Positions 33,819 through 42,830 of a stretch of 64,000 nucleotides of DNA are shown here, piece after piece. The position numbers were made by a program, and so were the translations under genes. Under the pieces are notes generated by a model, which ran no database searches, was not told where the DNA came from, and saw only the letters and a program-made list of their open reading frames with translations. The stretch's first letter is position 1. Each line of letters starts with the position of its first letter. This stretch comes from Nocardia carnea NBRC 14403 (lineage in GTDB: Bacteria; Actinomycetota; Actinomycetes; Mycobacteriales; Mycobacteriaceae): the NCBI RefSeq assembly GCF_000308515.1, contig NZ_BAFV01000073.1, positions 1 through 64,000 of the forward strand. Reading direction: 5' to 3'.

Positions 33819-34658
33819 TCATTTGGCGACTACCGCGACCGGGCGCACGGGCGAACCGGTGCCGCCGGTGATCCGCAGCGGCGCCATGACGAAGGTGAAC
33901 TCGGTGAGGCCGCGTTCGCTCGCCGCCTCCAGGTTCAGATGCTCGATGATATGGATCCCGTTCTCCACCAGCAGCACCCGGTGCACGGGGAGCACGCTGT
34001 GCCCCTTACCTGCCGGAATGTGTTCGAAAGCAGTGGTATCCGCACCGGCCGCGACGATTCCCGCGTCCGCCAGCCACTGCGCCGCGGCCACATCGGGACC
34101 CGGAACACCGTCCTGCTGGCCGAGATAGCGTGGGGCGTCGTCGAAGTGCCGGGCCCAGCCGGTGCGGATGAGCACGACATCGCCGCTGCGCGGAGTCACG
34201 CCGGCAGCGTCGGCGGCATCGCGCAGATCCTGTTCCGTAACGGCCTGGCCTGCCTCGAGGGCGTCGACGCCGCGCACCCGCGGAATATCCAGCAGCACAC
34301 CGCGGCAGAGCATGAAAGGGATGTTCTCCGCGCCGTGTTTCGAATGGCGGCCGCCGCGCTGCGCTTCCTCGGCGTCGATATCACCGTGCAGTTTGCCGCA
34401 GTGGCTGACATGCGAGAGGGCGTCCACATGGGTGCCCACGTGACCACCGGTCACGATGATCTCGTTGGAGGCCGAGCCGCCGTCGGGGCGGACCATATCG
34501 CCGTGCCGGCGGATGAGGGTCATCCGGAAACCGGGGTGGTTGGGCGAACACGGCATACCGGTCGTATACGGATGCCCGAGCTCGACCACGTCGAGTTCGC
34601 TGCCCACCACGGCGTTCAACAGGGTGTCGGGGCCCGCGGTGACGGTTTGTTCGGTCAT
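33819..34658 (-). CDS. Cyclase-family metal-dependent hydrolase (kynurenine formamidase/isatin hydrolase-like)
   Basis: 279 residues, start ATG at 34658 overlapping the upstream stop (ATGA). The metal-binding signature is GGHVGTHVDALSHV (HxGTHxDxxxH); upstream ELGHPYTTGMPCSP and downstream GDVVLIRTGWARHFD, GADTTAFEHI and HRVLLVENGIHIIEHLNLE complete the family. Members hydrolyse N-formylkynurenine, isatin or other cyclic and linear amides. In this cluster it may open a ring or remove an amide group. Confidence 0.9.
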   Translation of the reverse strand: MTEQTVTAGPDTLLNAVVGSELDVVELGHPYTTGMPCSPNHPGFRMTLIRRHGDMVRPDGGSASNEIIVTGGHVGTHVDALSHVSHCGKLHGDIDAEEAQRGGRHSKHGAENIPFMLCRGVLLDIPRVRGVDALEAGQAVTEQDLRDAADAAGVTPRSGDVVLIRTGWARHFDDAPRYLGQQDGVPGPDVAAAQWLADAGIVAAGADTTAFEHIPAGKGHSVLPVHRVLLVENGIHIIEHLNLEAASERGLTEFTFVMAPLRITGGTGSPVRPVAVVAK

Positions 34659-35494
34659 GCTTTCACTCCTCGTGCTGCTGTGGCCTGCGCTCGATCGAGG
34701 ACCACGCGGGCGTTGGCGACCACGGCGGGGTCGATGAATCTGCCGTTCTCGTCGAGAACCGCGGATTCGCCCGCCGCCATGGACGCGGCCGCGCGGTCGA
34801 CGATCCGGCGCGCCCGGTCCTGTTCCTCTGCCGTCGGCGTGTAGGCCGTATTGACGATGTCGATCTGATTCGGGTGGATGACGGAGCGACCGAAGAACCC
34901 CTGGGCGCGGCCGGCCCGCGAGGTTTCGGCCAGGCCTGCGGAATCATCCACAGCCGTCCACACGCTCTGCACAGGTGAAGACAGGCCGGCCGCCCGGGCC
35001 GCGGTGACGATCCAGCCGCGCGCCCAGGCCAGCCCTTCGGGTTCGGTGCGCATATCGGCGGCGAGATCCGCTTCGCCCAGCGCGATTCCGGTGACCCGCG
35101 GGTGACAGCGGGCGATTTGGGGGGCGGCGAGCAGGCCGGCGGCGGATTCGATGGTGGCATGTACTGGGCAGCGAAGGCGTTCCGCGGTGGCGGCCACCGA
35201 TTCCGGGTCGTCGGATTTCGGCAACCGGACCCCCGCAGGTTCAGGCCCATCGGCAAGTGCGGACAGTTCGCGATCGAGCCATTCCGACCCGATCGCGTTG
35301 AGCCGCAACCACACCTGCCGTTCCGGCGGCGCCGCCCACAGGGCTTCGAGTGCGTTGGCGAGCGCCTGGTCCTTCGCGCCGACCGGAACCGCGTCCTCGA
35401 GGTCGATCACCACGGCATCGGCGGCGCTGTCGATGGCCTTGCCGATCCGGTCCGCGCGGTGTCCCGGTACGTAGAGCCAGCTCCGCGGGGTCAT
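34655..35494 (-). CDS. HpcH/HpaI (CitE-like) CoA-ester lyase
   Basis: 279 residues, start ATG at 35494 overlapping the IclR stop by ATGA. CitE signature elements: RSWLYVPGHRADRIGKAI, DAVVIDLEDAVPVGAKDQA (metal-binding Glu-Asp), WLRLNAIGSEW, VRLPKSDDPESV, VHATIESAAGLLAAPQIA, GIALGEADLAADM and GFFGRSVIHPNQIDIVNTAY. Homologues cleave malyl-, citramalyl- or citryl-CoA. Together with the class III CoA-transferase it suggests a hydroxy-dicarboxylyl-CoA intermediate. Confidence 0.9.
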   Translation of the reverse strand: MTPRSWLYVPGHRADRIGKAIDSAADAVVIDLEDAVPVGAKDQALANALEALWAAPPERQVWLRLNAIGSEWLDRELSALADGPEPAGVRLPKSDDPESVAATAERLRCPVHATIESAAGLLAAPQIARCHPRVTGIALGEADLAADMRTEPEGLAWARGWIVTAARAAGLSSPVQSVWTAVDDSAGLAETSRAGRAQGFFGRSVIHPNQIDIVNTAYTPTAEEQDRARRIVDRAAASMAAGESAVLDENGRFIDPAVVANARVVLDRAQATAARGVKA

Positions 35495-36273
35495 TTCACT
35501 GTCACCGCCGACCGGTAGCCGAGGGCGCGGGACACCCGCTGGGCCGCTTCGCGCAACGCATTCTCGTGCCGGTCGCAGGCTTCCTCGGTCATCCGGTAGC
35601 TCGGTCCACAGACCGAAACCGAGCCGATCACCGCGCCGTCGGCGCCGAACACCGGCGCCGCGATCGAGCCGGCGCCTTCCTGCCGTTCACCGGTCGACCG
35701 GCACACCCCGCGTTCCCGGGCTTCGCGCAAGGCCGCGCGCAGGGAGTCCGGGTCGATGATGGTGGTGGCGGTGAGGCGCGGCAGCGGCCGGGACAGCAGA
35801 TCTTCCTGCTCGGCCTCGGAGAGGTAGGCCAGGATGATCCGCCCCGACGAGCCGCTGTGCAGTTCGAAGCGGCGGCCGAGTTCCACGGTCATTTTGATTT
35901 CCTGCGTGCTCTCGACCTGGTCGAGGTATACCCGCCCGCCCGGCAGGCGTCCGGTCACCGTGGCGGTCTCGCCGGTGGTGCGCTGGAGTTCGACGAGCGC
36001 TTCCCGGGCCATCCGGCGCAGCGGGGAGACGTCCAGCGCCCGTGCGCCCAGGGTCGCGGCGGCCGGACCCAGCAGGTAGCGGCGGGTTTCGGGCTCGTAG
36101 AGCAGCAGACCGCATTCCACGAACGTCGTGACTATGCGGTGCGCGACGGCCTTGGAGATACCGGTCGAGCGGGCGATCTCCGAGACGCCGAGTGCGCTGG
36201 ACCGCCGGCCGAACTCGAGCAGTACCTCCGCTGCCCGTGCGGCGGATGTGGTGCCGCCACTCGTGGGCTCCAT
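35491..36273 (-). CDS. IclR family transcriptional regulator
   Basis: 260 residues from an ATG at 36273. N-terminal winged helix-turn-helix (about 10-75: ARAAEVLLEFGRRSSALGVSEIARSTGISKAVAHRIVTTF) and C-terminal effector domain (about 80-255; RLPGGRVYLDQVEST, FELHSGSSGRIILAYL, ERGVCRSTGERQEGAGSIAAPVF, GSVSVCGPSYRM). First gene of the minus-strand operon and divergent from the plus-strand operon, so it probably controls both from the shared 245-bp region, with a pathway acid as inducer. Confidence 0.93.
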   Translation of the reverse strand: MEPTSGGTTSAARAAEVLLEFGRRSSALGVSEIARSTGISKAVAHRIVTTFVECGLLLYEPETRRYLLGPAAATLGARALDVSPLRRMAREALVELQRTTGETATVTGRLPGGRVYLDQVESTQEIKMTVELGRRFELHSGSSGRIILAYLSEAEQEDLLSRPLPRLTATTIIDPDSLRAALREARERGVCRSTGERQEGAGSIAAPVFGADGAVIGSVSVCGPSYRMTEEACDRHENALREAAQRVSRALGYRSAVTVK

Positions 36274-36486
36274 CGTGGCTCCGTTCTCCGGGGTGGATTC
36301 GTGTTCCGCCGGCCCCGCCGCATGGGACGAGACCGACCAAGCGCTGAACAAGTTGTACCGCTTAGCGAAACGATTGTCTAGCCACCGTCTGCGACGGCGT
36401 ACCGAGTTTCCAGCGAGTAAATCCCTCCAACAGGCACTTGTGTACAGATTGCCGAACGTGCATAGTGCAGGGGACCACATTCTTGC

Positions 36487-36503
36487 GTTCCGCTTGCCGG
36501 AAC
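36487..36503. promoter_or_regulatory. Probable IclR operator
   Basis: GTTCCG (36487-36492) and CGGAAC (36498-36503) are perfect inverted repeats around CTTGC. It lies 16 bases before the GTG of the flavoprotein gene and inside the divergent promoter region. The size and arms match typical IclR operators such as those in aromatic-acid operons (family knowledge). Confidence 0.55.
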
Positions 36504-36518
36504 ACGATAGGAGGAAGC

Positions 36519-37886
36519 GTGGACGGTCCGGATTTCGATCTCGTCGTCGCCGGTGCAGGCGGCGGACTGGTCGCTGCGCTGCGCGCCGCCGAACTCGGCG
36601 CGAATGTCCTGGTGATCGACGCCGACGAGCACTTTCAGCGCGGCAACAACACCTCGATGTGCACCGCGATGATCCCTGCTGCCGGAACCCGCTGGCAGGA
36701 AGCGGCCGGAGTCCAGGACAGCCCCGGCCGTTTCCTTGACGACATCGCCCGCAAAACCGGTGGCACAGCCGACCCTCGCGTGGCCCGCGCCCTCGCCGAA
36801 ACCAGCGCACAACTGGTCACCTGGCTGGCCGACAACCAGGAACTCGAACTCGAACTGGTCACCGATTTCCGCTACCCCGGCCACACCGCCGACCGCTGCC
36901 ACAGCATCCCCGGCCGGCACGGCTCCCGGCTGCTACGGCATCTGGTACAGCGTGCGCAGGCACATCCCCGGATCGAGCTCATCGCGCCCATGAGCCTGCG
37001 TAACGTGCACACCAGCGGCGGGCGGGTCACCGGGGTCGAGATCGCCACCCCCGACGGCAACAGTGAAAATCTGACCACCCGAGCCGTCCTACTGGCGACG
37101 AACGGGTTCGGCGCCGATCGCGACCTCGTCCGCCACCACCTGCCCGAAATCGCCGGCGCCCACTATCACGGCGGCCAGTTCAGCCGCGGTGATGCGCTAC
37201 GGATCGGCGGCGAACTGGGTGCCGACAGCGCCTTCCTCGACGCCTACCAAGGACATGCCGCGCTGTCCTCGCGCAGCCAGACGCTCATCGGCTGGGCGAC
37301 CGTCGTGCACGGTGGCGTCATCGTCGACAGCACCGGCCACCGCTTCGCTCCGGAAACCACCGGCTACTCCGAGTTCGCCGCCATCCTCGCCGGCCGTCCC
37401 GGCGGTACCGGCTGGATCATCATCGACGAGCACATCGAGGAACTGTGCTCGGTATTCGACGATTTCCGCACCGTCGCCGAGAGCGGATCGCTGATCCGAT
37501 CCGCCACCGCGACCGGGCTGGCCGAGAGCATCGGGGTGCCCGCGGCCGCGCTCGACGACGAACTCACCGCGGCCCACCGCGCCGTCGCCGGGGACGAACC
37601 CGACCGCCAGGGCCGCACCGACGCCCGCCATCCGCTGACCGCGCCCTACATCGCGATCGCCATCACCCCCGCCCTCTTCCACACCCAGGGCGGTCTCGTC
37701 GTCGACGAACACGCACGAGTACTCGCCGGCGGCACGCCGATTCCCGGCCTGTACGCCTCCGGCGGGGCCGCCATCGGTATCTCCGGCCACGGCGCCGGCG
37801 GTTACCTCGCGGGCAACGGCCTCATCACCGCACTCGGTCTGGCCTTTCTCGCCGCCGAGCATGTGCGCAGCGCCGTCGCCGTCTGA
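36519..37886 (+). CDS. FAD-dependent flavoprotein (fumarate reductase/ketosteroid dehydrogenase-like)
   Basis: 455 residues from a GTG at 36519 preceded by AGGAGGA. N-terminal FAD-binding motif FDLVVAGAGGGLVAALRAAELGANVLVID; NNTSMCTAMIPAAGT; GVEIATPDG; AVLLATNGFGADRDLVRHHLPE; C-terminal TQGGLVVDEHARVLAGGTPIPGLYASGGAAIGISGHGAGGYLAGNGLITAL. This is the FAD_binding_2 family of fumarate/urocanate reductases and 3-ketosteroid dehydrogenases. No heme or FMN domain is present, so electrons come from or go to a separate carrier. It probably saturates or desaturates a carbon-carbon bond next to a carbonyl. Confidence 0.88.
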   Translation: MDGPDFDLVVAGAGGGLVAALRAAELGANVLVIDADEHFQRGNNTSMCTAMIPAAGTRWQEAAGVQDSPGRFLDDIARKTGGTADPRVARALAETSAQLVTWLADNQELELELVTDFRYPGHTADRCHSIPGRHGSRLLRHLVQRAQAHPRIELIAPMSLRNVHTSGGRVTGVEIATPDGNSENLTTRAVLLATNGFGADRDLVRHHLPEIAGAHYHGGQFSRGDALRIGGELGADSAFLDAYQGHAALSSRSQTLIGWATVVHGGVIVDSTGHRFAPETTGYSEFAAILAGRPGGTGWIIIDEHIEELCSVFDDFRTVAESGSLIRSATATGLAESIGVPAAALDDELTAAHRAVAGDEPDRQGRTDARHPLTAPYIAIAITPALFHTQGGLVVDEHARVLAGGTPIPGLYASGGAAIGISGHGAGGYLAGNGLITALGLAFLAAEHVRSAVAV

Positions 37887-37965
37887 CAGCTCATTGCTGC
37901 CTGACAACACCGGCAAGCCCGCCCGCACAACAGAACAACTGTCCAGATATTCGCCAGGAGAAGAA

Positions 37966-39426
37966 ATGACCACCTACCTGATCAAGAACGGCACCGTCGT
38001 ACGCACCGAGGACACGGCTCCCGCCGAGGGCGAGCTCGCGGATGTCCTCGTCGTCGACGGCAAGATCGCGGCCATCGGCCCCGATCTGAACGCCGAAGGC
38101 GCCGAGATCGTCGACGCGACAGGCAAACTGGTCTTTCCCGGCGTTGTCGACGCGCACCAGCACTGGGGTATCTACAACCCGCTGTCCGAGGACACGCAGA
38201 CCGAATCGCGTGCCAGTGCGCAGGGCGGCGTGACCACCGCGCTCACCTATATGCGCACCGGCCAGTACTACCTCAACAAGGGCGGCGCCTACGCCGATTT
38301 CTTCCCCGAGGTACTGGACGCCTCCGCGGGCCGCAGCTATATCGACTACGCCTTCCACCTCGCGCCGATGTCGAAGCAGCATATCGGCGAGATCGGCGAC
38401 CTGGCCTCGGGCCAAGGCGTCACCTCGTTCAAGATCTTCATGTTCTACGGCAGCCACGGCCTGCACGGCCGCTCCGCCTCACAGAGCGATTTCCTGATGA
38501 TCCCCGAGGATGAGCGCTACGACATTGCGCATTTCGAGTTCGTGATGCGCGGGGTGCAGAAGGCCCGCGAGCAGTTCCCCGAACTCGCCCCGCATATCTC
38601 GCTGTCGCTGCACTGTGAAACCGCCGAGATCATGAGCGCCTACACCAAGCTCGTCGAAGAAGAAGGCAAACTGACCGGGCTCGCCGCCTACAGCGCTTCC
38701 CGCCCGCAGCATTCCGAGGGCCTCGCGGTGACCATCGCATCCTTCCTCGCCGACGAAACCGGCCTGCCGAATATCAATCTGCTGCACCTGAGTTCGGCCA
38801 AGGCGCTGAAGGCCGCCATGAAGATGGCCGAAGCGTTCCCGCACGTGAACTTCCGCCGCGAAGTCACCATCGGCCATCTGCTCACCGATATCGACAACGC
38901 GAACGGCCTGGGCGCCAAGGTGAATCCGCCGATCCGCCCGCGCGAGGACGTCGAGGCGCTGTGGGAGCATCTGCTCGCCGGCAATATCGACTGGGTCGTC
39001 TCCGACCACGCCTGCTGCAAGGACGAGGTGAAATTCGGCGAGGACCGCGACGATGTGTTCGCCGCCAAATCCGGTTTCGGCGGTACCGAATACCTGCTGC
39101 CCGGCCTGATCACCGAGGGCCGCAAGCGCGGACTGTCGCTGCGCCGTATCGCCCAGCTCACCGCCTCCAACCCCGCCGACCGCTACGGTCTGCCCGGTAA
39201 GGGCCGGCTCGCCGAAGGCGTCGACGCCGATATCGCGATCGTCGACCCCAACCGCACCTGGACCGTGCGCGCCGCGGATTCCGAATCCACCCAGGAATAC
39301 ACGCCGTTCGAAGGTTTCGAACTCGGCGCCGCCGTCACCGACACCTTCGTGCGCGGAAACCGGGTCCTGGCCGACGGTGCGGTTACCGGCGAACCCACCG
39401 GCCGCTACATCTCCCGGCCGTACTGA
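37966..39426 (+). CDS. Dihydropyrimidinase/hydantoinase-family amidohydrolase
   Basis: 486 residues from an ATG at 37966 with AGGAGAAG upstream. Cyclic amidohydrolase motifs: VFPGVVDAHQHWG (metal-binding HxH), GVTSFKIFMFYG with the Lys that is carboxylated to bridge two zincs, LSLHCETAEI (His), NINLLHLSSAKAL (His), and DWVVSDHACC (Asp). C-terminal RYGLPGKGRLAEGVDADIAIVD closes the barrel. Dihydropyrimidinases, hydantoinases and allantoinases open cyclic diamide rings; the exact ring is not predictable from sequence. Confidence 0.92.
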   Translation: MTTYLIKNGTVVRTEDTAPAEGELADVLVVDGKIAAIGPDLNAEGAEIVDATGKLVFPGVVDAHQHWGIYNPLSEDTQTESRASAQGGVTTALTYMRTGQYYLNKGGAYADFFPEVLDASAGRSYIDYAFHLAPMSKQHIGEIGDLASGQGVTSFKIFMFYGSHGLHGRSASQSDFLMIPEDERYDIAHFEFVMRGVQKAREQFPELAPHISLSLHCETAEIMSAYTKLVEEEGKLTGLAAYSASRPQHSEGLAVTIASFLADETGLPNINLLHLSSAKALKAAMKMAEAFPHVNFRREVTIGHLLTDIDNANGLGAKVNPPIRPREDVEALWEHLLAGNIDWVVSDHACCKDEVKFGEDRDDVFAAKSGFGGTEYLLPGLITEGRKRGLSLRRIAQLTASNPADRYGLPGKGRLAEGVDADIAIVDPNRTWTVRAADSESTQEYTPFEGFELGAAVTDTFVRGNRVLADGAVTGEPTGRYISRPY

Positions 39427-39437
39427 GAGGTGTGCAG

Positions 39438-40646
39438 TTGACTGCCGAGAAACAGCCGACCGGCCCGCTGCGCGGTATCAAGGTCCTGGATGCCTCCACC
39501 ATCCTGGCGGGACCGCTGACCGCGCAGATCCTGGGCGATTTCGGTGCCGAAGTCATCAAGATCGAACATCCGCAGAAACCGGACGGGATGCGCGGGCACG
39601 GTCTCGACAAGGACGGGATCCCGCTGTGGTGGAAGATGGTCAGCCGCAACAAGCAGACCGTCACCCTGAACCTCAGCACGCCCGACGGGCAGGCGATCTT
39701 CCGGGATCTGGCCGCCGAGGCCGATGTGGTGGTCGAAAACTTCCGGCCGGGGACATTCGAACGCTGGGGTCTTTCCTACGCCGAACTGTCCGAACGTAAT
39801 CCCGGCCTGATCATGTTGCGGGTCACCGGCTTCGGCCAGCACGGCCCGTACGCGAAACGTCCCGCGTTCGGCACGCTGGTGGAATCGATGAGCGGTTTCG
39901 CCCATCTCACCGGCCAGCCCGACGGGCCACCCACCCTGCCCGCCTTCGGGCTCGCCGATTCCATTGCCGGCGTCGCCGGTTCGTCGGCGGTCTCGATGGC
40001 ACTGTTCGAACGCGAACGCAACGGCGGCACCGGCCAGGAGGTCGACCTCGACCTGCTCAGCCCGATCATGACCGCCGTCGGGCCCGGCGTGATCTACGCC
40101 GACCAGCTCGGCATCGACCAGCAGCGCACCGGAAACAGGTCGCAGAACAACGCTCCGCGCAACCTGTACCGCACCGCCGACGATCACTGGCTGGCGATCT
40201 CCACCAGCGCGCAGGCCATCGCCGAACGCGTGATGCGGCTCGTCGGGCATCCCGAAGTGATCGACGAGCAATGGTTCGCCACCGGGCGCACCCGCGCCGA
40301 ACACGCCGACCTCCTCGACGAATACGTGGGCGGCTGGATCGCCGAACGCACCCGCGACGAGGTCACCACCATTTTCGAAGAAGCCGGCGCCGCCGTGGCG
40401 CCGGTCTACCGGCCGAGCGATCTGCTGAAAGATCCCCAGGTCGTCGCCACCGACATGGTCACCACTGTCGACGACGACGAACTCGGCCCCATGCGCATGC
40501 AGAACGTCATGTGGCGCATGACCCGATCCCCCGGTGCGATCCGTCACACCGGCCGACCCGCCGGTGCCGATACCGACAAGGTCCTCACCCACCTCGGGCG
40601 TACGCCCGAGGACATCGACGACCTGCGGGCCCGCGGGGTCATCTGA
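39438..40646 (+). CDS. Class III (CaiB/BaiF) CoA-transferase
   Basis: About 402 residues. I favour the TTG at 39438 because GAGAGG (39425-39430) then has ideal spacing; a GTG at 39432 is nearly adjacent to it. Motifs: RGIKVLDASTILAGPLTAQILGDFGAEVIKIEHP, MVSRNKQTVTLNL, DVVVENFRPGTFERWGLSYAEL, NPGLIMLRVTGFGQHGPY, and FEEAGAAVAPVYRPSDLL. It moves CoA from a donor such as succinyl-CoA to a carboxylic acid. It lies 11 bases after the amidohydrolase gene, so the two are probably cotranscribed and coupled. Confidence 0.92.
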   Translation: MTAEKQPTGPLRGIKVLDASTILAGPLTAQILGDFGAEVIKIEHPQKPDGMRGHGLDKDGIPLWWKMVSRNKQTVTLNLSTPDGQAIFRDLAAEADVVVENFRPGTFERWGLSYAELSERNPGLIMLRVTGFGQHGPYAKRPAFGTLVESMSGFAHLTGQPDGPPTLPAFGLADSIAGVAGSSAVSMALFERERNGGTGQEVDLDLLSPIMTAVGPGVIYADQLGIDQQRTGNRSQNNAPRNLYRTADDHWLAISTSAQAIAERVMRLVGHPEVIDEQWFATGRTRAEHADLLDEYVGGWIAERTRDEVTTIFEEAGAAVAPVYRPSDLLKDPQVVATDMVTTVDDDELGPMRMQNVMWRMTRSPGAIRHTGRPAGADTDKVLTHLGRTPEDIDDLRARGVI

Positions 40647-40677
40647 CCCCGCGACTGCTTCATCCGAGGAGTTCCCT

Positions 40678-41970
40678 ATGAAATCGCGTTGGTGGACAAT
40701 CACCATCATTCTGGGCCTGGTGGTGGTGAATTACGTCGATCGCAGCGCCATCTCGTACGCGGCCACCGATCTGCGTGCCGAATTCGGCATCACAGACGGT
40801 CAGTACGGCGTGATCAGTTCCGCATTCTCGATCGGCTATATGCTGTTCGCCCTGCTCTCCGGGCCGCTGGTCGACCGGTACGGGTCCCGGAAAGTGCTCA
40901 TGGTGGGCATGTTCATCTGGGCCGCCGCCACGGCACTGACCCCGTTCGCCGGTGGCTTCATCGGCCTCATCCTGCTGCGCATCCTCCTCGGAGCCGGTGA
41001 AGCACCCTGCTTCCCGGCGGCCACCCGGCTCGCCAGCCGCTGGCTGCCCGCCCACGAACGAGGTAAAGCACTCGCCCTCATCGGCGGTGTCGCCGTCTCC
41101 GGCAGCCTGCTCATCGGTGGCCCGATCCTCACCCAGCTGATCTCACTCACCGGCTGGAAGGGCATGTTCTGGGTGCTCGCGGTCGCCGGCATCGTGTGGG
41201 TGGTCGTCGCCTACCCCTTCCTGAAGAACTCGCCCAGCGAGGCGTCGTTCGTTTCGAAGGAAGAACTGGATTACATCCGGTCCGGGCAGGCCGACGGCGA
41301 GGACAGCGGTCAAGAATCCAGCACCGACTGGGGCGAGATCCTGCGCAACCGCAACCTGTGGCTGGTCGGCCTCGGCTACTTCGCCTGGGGATTCATGTTC
41401 TGGGCGTTCATGTACTGGCTCCCGCAGTACCTGGAACACGAATTCGGCCTGTCCATCAAGGAAGTCGGGGCGTTCTCGGTGGCGCCGTGGGCGGCCGGTG
41501 TGGTCGGTGCGCTGCTCGGCGGCATCCTCGTCGACCGCGTCTACAAACGCACCCAGAGCATCCGCTCGCGGTTCGTGATCATCGGTGTGGCATTGCTGCT
41601 CGCCGGTATCTCGATCGTGCCGATCCTGTTCTTCGGCAGCAACCTCACCATCGCGTTGATCTGCATCTCGGCCGGTGTCGGCTTCGGGTTCGTCACCGGC
41701 GGTATCTGGTGGGTCGCCTCGATCGACGCGGCACCCACCCAGCCCGGCACCGCCGCCGGCTTCGCCGACGCCTGCTTCGCCCTCTCCGGCATCATCGCGC
41801 CGTCGGTGATGGGCTTCATCGTGGGTAGCACCGGAACCTACAACGGCGGTTTCGTCGTCATGACTGCCCTGTGCCTGATCGGTGCCGTGGCAATGCTCTT
41901 CTTCACCAAGGAGCCGGAACGCACACCTCTCGACACCGACCCGGAAGGTGACCTCGCCCCCGCGAAATAA
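40678..41970 (+). CDS. MFS transporter, anion:cation symporter type
   Basis: 430 residues from an ATG at 40678, with GAGGAG upstream. Twelve predicted helices with MFS motif A (GPLVDRYGSRKVLMVG) and the ACS-family start WWTITIILGLVVVNYVDRSAISYA. Helix 4-5 has ILLGAGEAPCFPAATRLASRWLP, typical of hexuronate, tartrate and phthalate transporters. It likely imports the organic acid or its precursor that the surrounding enzymes degrade. Last gene of the plus-strand operon, followed by two hairpins. Confidence 0.9.
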   Translation: MKSRWWTITIILGLVVVNYVDRSAISYAATDLRAEFGITDGQYGVISSAFSIGYMLFALLSGPLVDRYGSRKVLMVGMFIWAAATALTPFAGGFIGLILLRILLGAGEAPCFPAATRLASRWLPAHERGKALALIGGVAVSGSLLIGGPILTQLISLTGWKGMFWVLAVAGIVWVVVAYPFLKNSPSEASFVSKEELDYIRSGQADGEDSGQESSTDWGEILRNRNLWLVGLGYFAWGFMFWAFMYWLPQYLEHEFGLSIKEVGAFSVAPWAAGVVGALLGGILVDRVYKRTQSIRSRFVIIGVALLLAGISIVPILFFGSNLTIALICISAGVGFGFVTGGIWWVASIDAAPTQPGTAAGFADACFALSGIIAPSVMGFIVGSTGTYNGGFVVMTALCLIGAVAMLFFTKEPERTPLDTDPEGDLAPAK

Positions 41971-42010
41971 CCCACGTCCGGTGTGCCCATCGCATACCGG
42001 TTCGGATGGC

Positions 42011-42095
42011 ACCGCGTGATCGATGAGGGTTCACGCGGTGCCGTCACACCGAACTCCGGCGCCGCTCTCGCCTCCCTCCAGAGAGCGGCGCCGGA
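42011..42095. terminator. Two tandem terminator hairpins
   Basis: Hairpin 1: ACCGCGTGA (42011-42019) with TCACGCGGT (42031-42039). Hairpin 2: TCCGGCGCCGCTCTC (42055-42069) with its exact complement at 42081-42095, an 11-base loop. They separate the MFS gene from the convergent toxin gene. Confidence 0.8.
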
Positions 42096-42105
42096 CGCGT
42101 GGGCA

Positions 42106-42417
42106 TCAGGGGTTCTTGAAGACGTCGTGATCGCCCACGCGCCGCCAGCGGCAGCGCAGCTCACCATCGACGGTGACCAGCTCAAATGTCGCACGCCCAT
42201 CCGGGCTGGTGAACGACCAAGTCATCTCCAACACCCCAGGGGCCGACCGCACGGATTTCACACGCAAAGCGGCGGGCCATGGCGTCGTCGGATCCTTTGC
42301 ATAGGCATCGCAGGCCGGCGCAAACTTCTCCCGGACAACGGCCTTGAATGCAATTGCATGCTCACGTTTGAGCCGCCGGTAATCGCCGTCGAATGCCGGG
42401 GTTGTCTCGAACTTCAC
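42106..42417 (-). CDS. RelE/ParE-like toxin of a type II TA pair
   Basis: 103 residues, start ATG at 42417 overlapping the antitoxin stop (ATGA). The sequence (MKFETTPAFDGDYRRLKREH, FAPACDAY, RVKSVRSAPGVLEMTWSFTSPDGRATFEL, ELRCRWRRVGDHDVFKNP) fits the RelE superfamily: an early Phe-x-x-x-Tyr-x-x-L helix, a central four-stranded sheet and a basic residue-rich C-terminal RWRRVGDHDV motif. Probable mRNA interferase. The gene order antitoxin then toxin with overlap is standard. Confidence 0.75.
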   Translation of the reverse strand: MKFETTPAFDGDYRRLKREHAIAFKAVVREKFAPACDAYAKDPTTPWPAALRVKSVRSAPGVLEMTWSFTSPDGRATFELVTVDGELRCRWRRVGDHDVFKNP

Positions 42418-42722
42418 TCGGCGTCGAGCTGGTCGAGATGGTCGAGGAAGTCCTCGGTGGACTCGTGAATCGTCACGCGGCCGGCAGCAACGTGCTCGTC
42501 GACCTCGAGTTCGCGTTCCTGCCAGCGCTCAGCCCAGAACCAGCGCTGATCCGCGGGCACCGGTAGTGCGGCCCGCAGCTCGATCACACCGTCATCACGC
42601 TCGGTCATCTCCAGCTGTGCGCCCGGCTCGTCCAGGTGCAGCCGACGGCGGACGTCCGCGGGCAACGCAATCGTGCCGCGGCCCTGGACGCCGAGGTAAC
42701 GGCGTTTTGTCGGTGCGCTCAT
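42414..42722 (-). CDS. AbrB/MazE-like antitoxin
   Basis: 102 residues from an ATG at 42722. The N-terminal half is an AbrB swapped-hairpin fold: YLGVQGRGTIALPADVRRRLHLDEPGAQLEMTERDDGVIELRAA. The C-terminal half is acidic and helical (ERELEVDEHVAAGRVTIHES, then FLDHLDQLDAE), suited to bind a toxin. Expected to repress its own operon. Upstream codons to 42794 are unlikely to be translated. Confidence 0.8.
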   Translation of the reverse strand: MSAPTKRRYLGVQGRGTIALPADVRRRLHLDEPGAQLEMTERDDGVIELRAALPVPADQRWFWAERWQERELEVDEHVAAGRVTIHESTEDFLDHLDQLDAE

Positions 42723-42830
42723 GTCGACCAGTATACGCCGCCGGGCGGAATAGCAGCAATGTTGCAAAGCGGTATTGCCGGTTGTCCGAGTCAACGTAAG
42801 TAACCACGAGTTTCGCTACCGTTGGCCGTT

